This document shows, in pieces, positions 44,272 to 53,290 of a DNA stretch of 55,691 nucleotides. The notes under the pieces were generated by a model. It did no database searches and had not been told where the DNA came from. It worked only from the letters and a program-made list of their open reading frames with translations. The stretch spans positions 1 through 55,691 of the forward strand of contig JADHYV010000099.1 of assembly GCA_027604705.1 (NCBI GenBank), written 5' to 3'. Every line of letters begins with the position of its first letter. Positions within the stretch are counted from its first letter, which is position 1. This DNA is from Allomyces arbusculus (taxonomy: Eukaryota; Blastocladiomycota; Blastocladiomycetes; Blastocladiales; Blastocladiaceae). The position numbers and the translations under genes were made by a program.

Positions 44272-46495
44272 CTACCCAGCATACTCGCCTCCTTCGAGGA
44301 CCTTGGTCCAATCGTACTCGCTCCACTGCTTGATAAACGCGCGCACGCGGTCATGGTTCACCTGCCGCGGCAACGGCCGCTGCTTGCGCCCGAGCATCGG
44401 GTCCAAATCGAGCGCGTTCGCCACGACCTCGCGCGCAAACTGGTCGTGCATGCCGCGTGCACGCTCTTCAATCACGTGGCCGTACCCGCCGTCCAGGTCA
44501 AACCACACATGGAAATAGGGCAGGTTCGGGACCATCGACCGCCGGAACCCGCCCGTGTTGGACGCGGGCTTGACCCGCGTGTCGATGATTGCCGCGTGCT
44601 GCGTCCACTCGTCGGCTTCGACTTCAGCAGACTGTAGGGCTTCGCGAAAGTAACCTGGCGCGTCGGCGTGGAACGTGGCCGGGACGGGGATCACGTCAAT
44701 GACCGTGTGCCGTTGCCACTTGGTATCAAGCACGGTTTCGGTGAACAGCACGGCCTTGCCCTGCGCGTGATACATGCGCATCAGGCACTTTTGGAAATTC
44801 TTGATCGGGAGAGCAGGGAGCGGCGTGAGCAGCGCATCGCTTGCACAATCAAAGTAGCGAAGACAACCGTGCGTACCCTCACCTCGTCCCAAAACGCATC
44901 GTCGCCGTCCAAGGTCGTGACCATGTGGTCGACGGGAATGATCTGGCACGTGGCCACCGACTCGTACGGCACGAGCGCCAAATACGCGCGAATCCCAATC
45001 GCAATAATCGAGACGGGCGGCAATTTTCCATCCTTGAAGCAGAAATGGCACTTGGCGAGCGACTGCTGCTGCCGGACATAATCGTCAATGGCTACCTTGC
45101 GCTTCGTCTCGTTCTCGGGCCGCTTGCGCTGACCGGCCGTGCCCGCCGCGGTCGTGGCCGAGAGCATGTCGGCGTTCTCGTCCAGGTAATCGAGGTCGTC
45201 GCGGAACGCCGTGTCGCGCGTGATGCGCTTGGTCAAGGCGCGGTCCATGTCTTCGCCAAGTCCCATTTTCTCGCGGCGCACCATTTCCTCGAGCGACATG
45301 TCGTCCGAGTTGCTGGGTGCCGAGGACGGGAGCATGGTCTCGAGCGCGCGACCACGCAGGTCAATGGTCGGGAGCACAACGTGCTTGGCTGTGCCGGTCG
45401 CGTTGGCGGGACCGGTTGCTGGGAGCAGCGACGGTGCGGGCGGGGACGGGGATGCGATAGGAACAGCCGCCGGATCGCCGCTGGCCGACTGGACTTGCGC
45501 AAGCTTAGATCGTGCCGAGGATGCGGGTTTGCGCGTGGCCTGGAAGGCCTCGTAGGCCTCGTCGAATGCCTCCTTGGACTGCAATATGGGCCACGAATGG
45601 GTGAGCAAGACGAACAGCGTTGACGGAGAGGCTGGATCGGCTCAGCGTACCCCAAAACGCTCGACTCCGACGTCTTCGACGGGTCGGTCCTCGTCTTGCG
45701 CAATTTCGAGCACGCGTTCGACCTTTTTCATCATAAAGTGCGTGACCGACGAGGCGCGCGAGGACGTGGTCGACTCGACGTCGCTCTCTGCGCGCGACGC
45801 GGCAGCATCGGCGGTGGGTGGCAGCCCTTTGCCGCCGTCTTTCCAGTAGGGATTGATTTCGCGCGCCGAGATTTTCAGCTACAGGAGGACAGCTGAGTTT
45901 CGTAGCCATCCCACTCGACGAACAGGTGGGGGGGGGGGGCAGGGCAATGGCGTACGTCAAAGTCGGAGGTCTGAACGTGTTTTTGCGGATGTTGCGGCGC
46001 GCGTCGCGGTGGGCCGCCGACGAGCCGAGCAAATCCAGTATTATCGTCGTCGTCGTCGCCGCCACCCCCCGTCATCCACGATTCGCGCTGGAGAGATGCT
46101 GCTGGTGGAGGTGGTGGTGGGCCGGATGCCGGCGCCAATGCCGACACGGTTGCGGCGGGTTTTTCGACCCACATGGCCTCGTCGTCGCTGCCGTCGCTGC
46201 TCGACGAGCTCGAGTCGCTGTCATGGTGGCGGCGGCGGCGCGACGAGGAAGAAGAAGACGACGAGGCCTTGAATTTGAGCCGTTTACTGCTGGAGGACGA
46301 GGAAGACTTGTGCTTGTCCTTGTTGCTCTTCTTCTCGCGGTCGCGCTTGTCCTTTTTGCTGGGATTGCTGCTGCTCCTGTCGGCCTTGCGGTCACTGCGG
46401 TCGCGCTTGCGGCTGGTGCGGTCGCGATCGCGGTCGCGGTCGTCGCGCGCGCGGCCATGGCGCGAGCCGGGCGCTGCCGCAGGTTGATCGTCCAT
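44272..46495 (-). CDS. CWF19: CWF19/CwfJ-type pre-mRNA splicing protein
   Basis: Nuclear factor associated with late spliceosomes and lariat-intron turnover. In characterised relatives it acts with the debranching enzyme. Exons 46495-45956, 45878-45651, 45578-44877 and 44799-44272 join in phase to 665 residues (introns 77, 72 and 77 nt). The N-terminus is a Lys/Arg/Ser/Asp-rich nuclear tail (KKDKRDREKKSNKDKHK), then WVEKP and the family block INPYWKDGGKGLP. The CwfJ N-domain follows with CHFC (C433/C436), SIIAIGIRAYLALVP and IIPVDHMVTTLDGDDAFWDE, then FQKCLMRMYHAQGKAVLFTE. The CwfJ C-domain has FHADAPGYFREAL, VPNLPYFHVWFDLDGGYGHV and FAREVVANALDLDP. The frame is open upstream of 46495, but the Met there has an ACCATGG context. 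It is divergent from the BTB gene. Confidence 0.95.
45928..45939. repeat. G12/C12 homopolymer in CWF19 intron 1
   Basis: Twelve G on the plus strand (C on the transcribed strand) inside intron 45955-45879, upstream of the acceptor. A likely assembly-sensitive site. Confidence 0.85.
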
Positions 46496-46894
46496 GGTGG
46501 TGCTGATGGTGCGGGGGCGGCCTGTGCGGGAGATGTCCGACGTTGCGCGGTGCTCGCTGCCGGACGGTGGGTGCGGGAGAGGCGCACGTGGCGAGTGAGG
46601 TGGATCGGTGCAGGCGCCGGCTGCCTCTGCGCCTGCCTGCGGCCCGCCGCTGCGCTGCCGCTCGCCGATCCCGGCGTGTGCCTCGCGGCCAGCTGCTGCA
46701 CAACGCCGGCGCACCACCGCTCCTCGCCACGCTGCACGCCCCGTCGCTTGCCGCACTGGTCGCAAAGACGTGCTGCCCGCTCCGCGACGCGGCTTCTCGG
46801 CCATCTCCCGCATCAAGTGGAGCCGCGCGGCCCGCTGCCTGGGGCGGCAGGGACGACGACAACGCCATCGACCGCGACGAGGCCGACCACCGCC
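46496..46894. promoter_or_regulatory. Divergent promoter of CWF19 and the BTB gene
   Basis: 399 nt between divergent starts. Both strands are open through it because of GC bias, so neither start is proven by an upstream stop. No specific element seen. Confidence 0.45.
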
Positions 46895-49800
46895 ATGAGC
46901 CCCGCCCGGCACCACGCACACCGCGCCCACCCGCACCACGGCCCGCACCTGCACCACCCGCATCACAGCCACGACACCAGCGAACATGATGCCGCCGTCG
47001 CCAAGTCGTGGGCGCGCCTGACCGACGACCTGCGCCGCGCCTGGACCGAGGCACGTTGCGCGCTGCTTCATCGCTGCGCGCGTTCAACCGGAGCTGGCCC
47101 TGACCGTGCTCCCCTCTCCAGCCCATCGACCCGGACACGACGCTGCACGTCACGACCACCGCCCTCGATTCGGCCACCATCGACTGCCACCGCGCGCTGC
47201 TCAACCCGGCACGGCTCGAACCCCTGGTCGACCGCGACCTGGCCGACGACGCGGCCAACGCCGACCCGACCGCCCACCTGGACCTCTACGTCAATGTTCT
47301 GCACCAGAACCTCGCGCACCTGCGTGGCATCATCGAGTCGTTTTACGCGGGCAACGGCCGGCCCGAAAATGATCCGCTTCTCGCCACGATGCAGCATCTC
47401 CTCGATGCGCATCCGTGGGCCGACTGCACGCTCGTGCTCGACGATGCGACGGGCCAAGTCATGGCCGACGCTGCCGTCCACAAGTTTATCCTGGCCGCGC
47501 GCGTGCCCTACTTTGAGACGCTCCTCTATGCGGGCTTTGCCGAAGCCGGTCGGTCGACTATCAAACTGCCGCTCGACGTGTTTGGATCTCCGACCGTGTT
47601 TGAAAACGTTTGTACCTTTTCTCCTTGCAGCCTGCCAGCCACTGTTGTCGTCTTGGTCCTTCAGTCTGACAGCGCTTCGATTTCATTCAGGTCGTGTCAT
47701 TCATCTACCTCGCCAGGCTCAAGCACAAGCCCGACAGCGCGCTGCAGCTCTTTGACCTGTTCCGCTGCGCCAACTTCCTCGGCCTCGACTCTCTCGAAGC
47801 GCACACCATTGCCGAAATTCGCCTGCTGCTGCACGGATTCCAGTGCCACTGCACCCACTGCTGCTCGACGCTGCCCTCAGCGCTCTTATTTGCCGACCGC
47901 ATGGGCGTGACCGAGCTCTACGACTCGCTTGTGGACGCCGTCAGTGCCGCTCCGCTCGTCTTCTGGACATCGCTCGAATTCGCCACCTCCCCGACCAAGA
48001 TCCGCGACGATGTTCTGCTCGCGTTTCTCGCCAGTGCCGAGCACGACGGGACCACGCTTCTGCAAGGGATCCTGACGCTCGACGAGGTCCTGGAAACCCT
48101 CTTGGGCCGCGCGCGCTCCGCGGCCTACCAGAGCCTCGGCACCGCCGTGGCTCGTGCGCGCGACGTGCTCGTCAAGCAATTACCGCCCAACGTGCCGACT
48201 ATCTTGAGCACAATTGACCGCCCGCCGGCCATGGACGTGCACGCGCGGTTCGAGACGCTCAGCAAGTACCTCGTCCCGCTGCTCAATGACCGCAATGCTG
48301 TCGCGCTCGCGCTCGCACTCTTCACGTTTGTGGAAACGCACAAGAACGACGACCCTAACGCGGCCTACCGCCCGACCGCGACCGACCTGGCTGCGACTGC
48401 TGTCGAATTTGTCGTCAAGCGGTGGCTCAATCTGTCGTTTGCCCCACCGCGCGGCGTTTATCCCGGGTCCGACACGTGGCGCGCGTTCTTGGACCATGTC
48501 GCAACGCAGTGCCGCGTCAAGGTGACCGACTTGCCAGGCCAACAGGTGCCCACGGTCGCAACAGCGGGCCGACGTGCGACGGCGCGGCCGGCATCGATGG
48601 CAGTTCCCGGCGAGCGTCCCGCGCCGACTCGACGTGTGGCACCGCGCGTGCGGTCGGTGATCGTGGAGACGCCTGCGCCACCACCGCCGGCCGCGCCGAC
48701 CCCGGCGGCGCGACCGCGGTCCACGTACGGTCCAAGTCGCGCTGGGACCATGCCTGCTGCAGCTTCGCGTACTCGTGCGTCGTCGAGCCAGGGCACAACC
48801 ACGGCCACGGCTGCGACACCTCCGCCCGCGACCCGTGCGCTTACTCGAACCGGCACGGCAACCCGCACGGCCCCGCCACGTGCGGCGGCTCGGTCCCCTG
48901 TCCGTTCGGCTACTACGTCACGCACGAGCAGCTTGGCGCACCGTCCATCGGTCGCGACCACGACGTCGTCCACATCGTCGGGTACGGCCTCGTCGGCCAC
49001 GCCTCGGTCGCGCGCACCTAGCCCGCTTGCAGGACGCACGTCGCGTCGTTCGACCATGACCGCCTCGTCATCATCTCCGTCGACCACGCCCGCGGCGTCA
49101 TCCCCATCGGCCACACCCGCGGTGACGCCTCGTCCACGGACGGGCACGGCCGCGCCGCGCCCGGCGTCCCTGCACCTCGGCACCGCCACGCGCTCGCCGC
49201 GCGTGCGCACGCCACCGGGCAGTCTTCCGGCCTCGCCCACGGCGCCCACGATCTCGTCATCGTCGAGTTCCATGACCCCCGTCCCGTCGTCGTCGTCGTC
49301 GTCGTCTCGGCGGCCAAGCACGTTCCCGGCGTCCCCCGTCGGACTCGCGGCGGTTCTTGACGCGCGCCCGTCGTCGCGCGCCGGGTTCCACGTGCCGTCG
49401 GCCTCGCCCGTGCTGTTGCGCACGAGCCCGATCCTCGCCGCGACCGAGTTGAGACCGGCCACGCCGGTGGCTGGGGCTGCGGCGTCGTCGGGAGGGGCAG
49501 GGTTACCGGCGACTCCGTCGACGCCGCCGCGGGCGCGGTCGCCGCTTGCGCCGCTCGCGCGGCTGTCGACGCTCGTCTCGGCGCTCGGGTTTGGTGCGAG
49601 CAGCAACAGCAGCAGTGCGGCGGCGGCGCCAGTGTCGGAACCGGAGCAGCGGTCCGTGCCACCAAACGAGATGGCCGCTGTGGCAACGGAGACCGGCGCA
49701 GGCGGTGGTGGTGGCCGTTTGTTCGGTCGGTTCGGGCTCGGGAGTTTCATGGACTGGACGGGGGGCGCGTCGAGTAGTCCCGGGAATGGCGACGCGGGTA

Positions 49801-50036
49801 CGGCGCCGGCGGCTGAGGATGCGGTCGGGCTCACGACGCCCGACGAGTCGGACCAGGATGACGAGAGGACCGAGGTGCCATTGACGCGGCGGATAGCGCG
49901 TGGCGTGCCGCCGTCTGCCTCGCCGGCGCCGGTGGCTGCGTCTGGGCCGGCGCCGACAAGTCTGCCGTCGCGGCTTCCGCGGCCGAGGGTGCGCGTGCCG
50001 CAGCTGCAGGCGGCGGGACCAAGTGCGCGGTCGTGA
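46895..50036 (+). CDS. BTB/POZ-domain protein with long Ser/Thr/Pro/Ala-rich tail
   Basis: Exons 46895-47050, 47122-47607 and 47691-50036 join in phase to 995 residues. Residues 1-30 are His-rich. The BTB fold (about 148-260) reads WADCTLVLDDATGQ, VHKFILAARVPYFETLLYAG, KLPLDVFGSPTVFENVVSFIYLARL and LDLFRCANFLGLDSLEAHTI, so it can dimerise and may bind cullin-3. A helical region of the BACK/ARM type follows (LLFADRMGVTELYDSLVDAV, VETHKNDDPNAAYRP, VVKRWLNLSF) to about 550. The last 440 residues are low-complexity Ser/Thr/Pro/Ala/Arg with poly-Ser runs and no Kelch or zinc finger, so it is not a classical BTB-Kelch or BTB-ZF. The first intron needs a GC donor. The start lies in a frame that is open upstream, so it is uncertain. 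Confidence 0.85.
47051..47121 (+). other. Probable GC-AG intron of the BTB gene
   Basis: 71 nt with GAG|GCACGT at the donor, CTGAC 20 nt before the end and CTCTCCAG at the acceptor. Only this junction joins RRAWTE to PIDPDTTLHV in phase. No GT in the right phase is available. Confidence 0.65.
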
Positions 50037-50644
50037 CGGGGGGATGAAGGTGAGGGTGTGTTTTACCGCGTGATAGGATTAAGATGATGGGACCCTGTTT
50101 CTTACCGCGACCTGGACTGCAGATTCCATCAGGAGCGCGCCCCGCGCGCTGCGCGGACGCCGTGACGAGGGCAGGACGCGCCACAAAGTGGATGCATCAG
50201 TCGCGCCCGTCGCGTGCCTGTCCGCGCGCGCACTGAGCTTCGCGCCGGCGCTGGCCGCCGACGTGGGCGCGCGAGGGCCCGCTCACATGCGGTGCTCTTG
50301 TCCATGGCTCCAGGACTCGCGCCGCTTGGCTCCCAGCGCGATCCAGTCGCAGGCCTGCAGCGATCCGCAGCGGGGATGAGCCAGCATGGCGCGCCTGCCG
50401 ACCGCCAACGCCAAGCCGTCGCGACCCCCGAGCACGCGACGGCGCTCCGCTCGGCAACCGTCTGCTCCTCCCGCGCGCACCATAAATCTCGCGCCGTCGC
50501 TCTTCTCTCGCGCGAGACTATTTGCGCATCGACGCGAATCGTACCTCGACTTGACGGCCGCGGGCCACTGCAACCACTCGTACCCGCACGACCTGCGCCA
50601 GCACCACTCGACGGCACCCGCAACCACCGCGTCAACTCCACCAA
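50037..50644. other. Intergenic region between the BTB gene and the Cys-rich gene
   Basis: About 600 nt. Frames on both strands are Arg/Ala-rich shadows. A hydrophobic plus-strand reading (RLLALPLLLCPACLM, about 50648-50695, overlapping the next gene) resembles a signal peptide but has no start codon in its frame. Confidence 0.4.
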
Positions 50645-51725
50645 ATGGCGACTACTGGCGCTGCCGCTGCTCCTTTGCCCGGCGTGCCTGATGCAGCCGC
50701 AGGCGCTGCCGCCCCCGCTGTCCCCCCGCCGCCGCCACTCCTGCCCTCGGGCGGTCCCTGCCGCCTGGTGCGTTCGTGAAGACCATGGACAGTGTCGCGC
50801 GCGAGATATTGATCACGACTGATCGACGCGTCGTTGTTGAACTAGTGGCGGACACCGCCCGCGTCGCCGTCGGATCCGGGCACTTGGTTGGTCGGTGCGT
50901 GCATCTTTCCTCGTTGTTTCGACGGTGCTTGCTTGCTTGTTGTTGGCACTTGGTTGACGCGAAATGGTCGCGCAGGGTGCGTCCGCGCTGCGGTCGGGTA
51001 CCAGTGCGGCGCAAACCAGGAATTCACGACGACGCCGTCGTGCACGATGCCGACCAACTGGTGCGTTGGCGCTATGATTCTTGGCATTTCCGCAAGTGCC
51101 TCGTGGCCACCACGTTCACACGCGCTGTTCCTCGCTCGCTCTGTCTGTCATAGGAACCCGGCGTGCGTGCAAAACGTCGACTGGCTGCTGCCGCTCGTCA
51201 ACACGACTTCGGGCGTGATTGTGCCCATCAACGGGTGCGTCTCCAACTCGACCAACCTCGACTCGTTCCGGTGCCCGACCGAGGCCTCGTCGGTGCCGTC
51301 CGCGTCGGGTACGGCCCTGATCCCAACGGGGATCGATACGCCGTGCTTCTTGTGTACGTGCGACTTGATTCCACCGAGCGATCTGCGCGTGGATCCGACT
51401 GACGGTATGGCGCGATGAACAGCGGCGACCACCTCGACGCCGCCTAGTGTTGCGCCGACCACGACCAAGAGCGAGCCCAAGGAGACGCATATCGACACGG
51501 CGTCGGTGAAACCCGACGAGCACAAGGGCAGTTCGGGCGCAACCTCGATCAAGGGAGGTCATGTCGCGACTGTCCGTTCGTTGCTTGTGGTACGTACGCG
51601 CAGCTGCATCCGTGAAGAGTGAGCGGCCTGCAATGATGCACGCGTTTTTTTTTTTTTTTTTTTTTGCTCACCTCGTCTTCCGTTTCCAGACGGGCGCGAT
51701 TGCGATTCTTATTTGGACGGCATGA
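50645..51725 (+). CDS. Small Cys-rich protein with hydrophobic C-terminus (possible GPI anchor), unknown
   Basis: Six exons join in phase to 212 residues: 50645-50767, 50846-50894, 50976-51060, 51154-51357, 51448-51589 and 51690-51725. Donors are GTGCGT, GTGCGT, GTGCGT, GTGCGA and GTACGT. The middle is a Cys/Asn-rich module (YQCGANQEFTTTPSC, PTNWNPACVQNVDW, NGCVSNSTNLDSFRC, DTPCFLCT), typical of secreted or wall proteins, with NxS/T sites. A Ser/Thr/Lys/Asp spacer and a short hydrophobic end (SLLVTGAIAILIWTA, then stop) resemble a GPI-anchoring signal. The predicted N-terminus (Ala/Pro-rich) is not a signal peptide. A signal-peptide-like reading exists in another frame over the same bases, so the first exon may be wrong. 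Function unknown. Confidence 0.5.
51645..51665 (+). repeat. T21 homopolymer in the last intron of the Cys-rich gene
   Basis: 21 consecutive T, 24 nt before the acceptor TTTCCAG of intron 51590-51689. An extended polypyrimidine tract. Confidence 0.9.
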
Positions 51726-51746
51726 TGTGTGTGTGTGTGTGTGTGT
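51726..51746 (+). repeat. (TG)10 microsatellite immediately after the stop codon
   Basis: The dinucleotide run begins at the base after the TGA of the Cys-rich gene model, so it would lie at the start of its 3' UTR. Confidence 0.9.
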
Positions 51747-52103
51747 GTTTTGGTGGAAGTCGGTTGGGTGGACAGGACCTGCGCGGCCAAGGATGGGGTG
51801 CTGTGTTGCAGATTTGGTTTCGAAGAAATATACGGTGCCGTGGATTGGATATTCGGGGCCACAGACCGTGAAGAAAGGTAGGTTGGCAATGTCGCTGAAG
51901 AATGGAAATTGCCCTCCCAAACCAACCTGCAGGGGCTGCCGACCTCGACATGAGAAATGGCCACCTTTGTGAGCCCCAGTGCCTCACGTGTCAAGTGGCC
52001 AACACCCACAATCAGTACCCGCATCTGCGTTCTGTTGATATTGAGCCTTGCTAGTTGGTGTGGGTGCATTGAGAACTCATCCAGTACCATCAAAAAGGCG
52101 TAG
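51747..52103. other. Convergent 3' gap
   Basis: No supported gene. Contains the 3' flanks of the Cys-rich gene and of the minus-strand gene ending at 52104. Confidence 0.45.
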
Positions 52104-53290
52104 CTATATGAACTCCAAATGCTCGTCAAATTGCGCGAATTGAAAGATCTACACAAGGAGAAAACAACATGTACGACAAATGACTGGTGGGTGACCCAGG
52201 ATCCATGGTAGGCATTTCGTCTCTGTGACGTGGATCAAGTTCAGGTCCGGCTCCCACAAATACGGGACCAGAGCACTGGCCTCTTTGGGGGCATTGATAA
52301 GCACAAACGCGACACGAATTTGCCTGGGCCGTTTGTAGAAAGGGGCTGAATCGAGCAGGTCAGCAGGCTCACACTACAGCGTTGTTTGAATCAGTGATGA
52401 GTGGAACTGGTGAGACAAACACAACAAACTGATAAAAGCGTACATCAAACTGCAACCCCGCCGCGATGATCACGCCAGACACGCACATCACGTCATAGAC
52501 CAGCCTGTTCATAATGACGGCCATTATCCAACACAGCGACAGAGATCCAAAATGACAGTTGCGGGAATAATCGTACAGTGGACCACGGTGCATCCAGAAC
52601 TATACCACATTTAGTTGAATGTCGAATTGAATGTCACGCAGTCGACGGTGCACCCCCTGAAACAACCTCTTCAGGCTCCCAAGCCACTGCGGGTGTGCGA
52701 CAAGCTGGCGTGGTGATCCACCCGACAAGCGCGCAATGAACGGGACCATGTCATCCGTGCTGACCGACAAGGCGCGTTCCGGATCGCTGTGCCATGAGCC
52801 GCAAATTTGGGTCGTGTGATGTGAGCCGCGACTTCAGCTCCAGCTCCTCAAGGACGAGTTCATAGCTGATGCTGGCTTTGCCGCACCAGGTTGGTCGATG
52901 AATTCGGGGACCTGCGGCCGGGTGGCGATGGTCGGCGCGAGGGGGCGCACATAGCCGTCTGCAAAATTCACGTCGTGAGCGAGGCACCAAGCTGTCATTG
53001 TGAGCAGAACGCGATTCGCGTACCGAATTAGCAAATGGCGATGCCATTGCGTCTCGCTCAGCACCATCACGGGCGCAGCGCCAGAATGGAGTGCGATTTC
53101 ACGCAACTGCGACGCGACGTTGAGCAGGTTCTTGATGAGGGTTCGTGCGGGCGCAAGCAGCGGGTGGGTCGTGTGCATGTCCATGAGTGTATCGATGGGC
53201 GACCGATGGCATCCATGTTCGCGCGCAGGACGACAGGCTCGCAAACGTGCACGGGGTATAGCGCGCGGTCATCTTGCGATTCAGGCACGT
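52104..53290 (-). CDS. 3' part of a multi-exon gene, unknown product
   Basis: Five consecutive exons are supported by phase: 52148-52104 (ends IFQFAQFDEHLEFI, stop), 52373-52230 (CEPADLLDSAPFYKRPRQ, VAFVLINAPKEASALVPYLW), 52599-52444 (FWMHRGPLYDY, SLSLCWIMAVIMNRLVYDV), 52786-52654 (DPERALSVSTDDMVPFIARL, VAHPQWLGSLKRLFQG) and 52856 upward (LIKNLLNVASQLREIALHSG, LSETQWHRHLLIRYANRVLL, TMTAWCLAHDVNFADGYVRP). Introns are 81, 70, 54 and 69 nt. Upstream of about 53200 the frame changes (VHVCEPVVLRANMDAIGRPS in another frame) with no room for an intron that I can see, so an undetected short intron, a sequence error or decay is possible. The fold looks helical. I recognise no family. Confidence 0.5.

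Noticed and set aside
48458-49834. 458-aa minus-strand ORF opposite the BTB tail
   Set aside because: The Asp/Gly/Ala/Val-rich reading is the complement of a Ser/Thr/Pro-rich repeat-like tail. No motifs, and the BTB frame is continuous with a folded domain.
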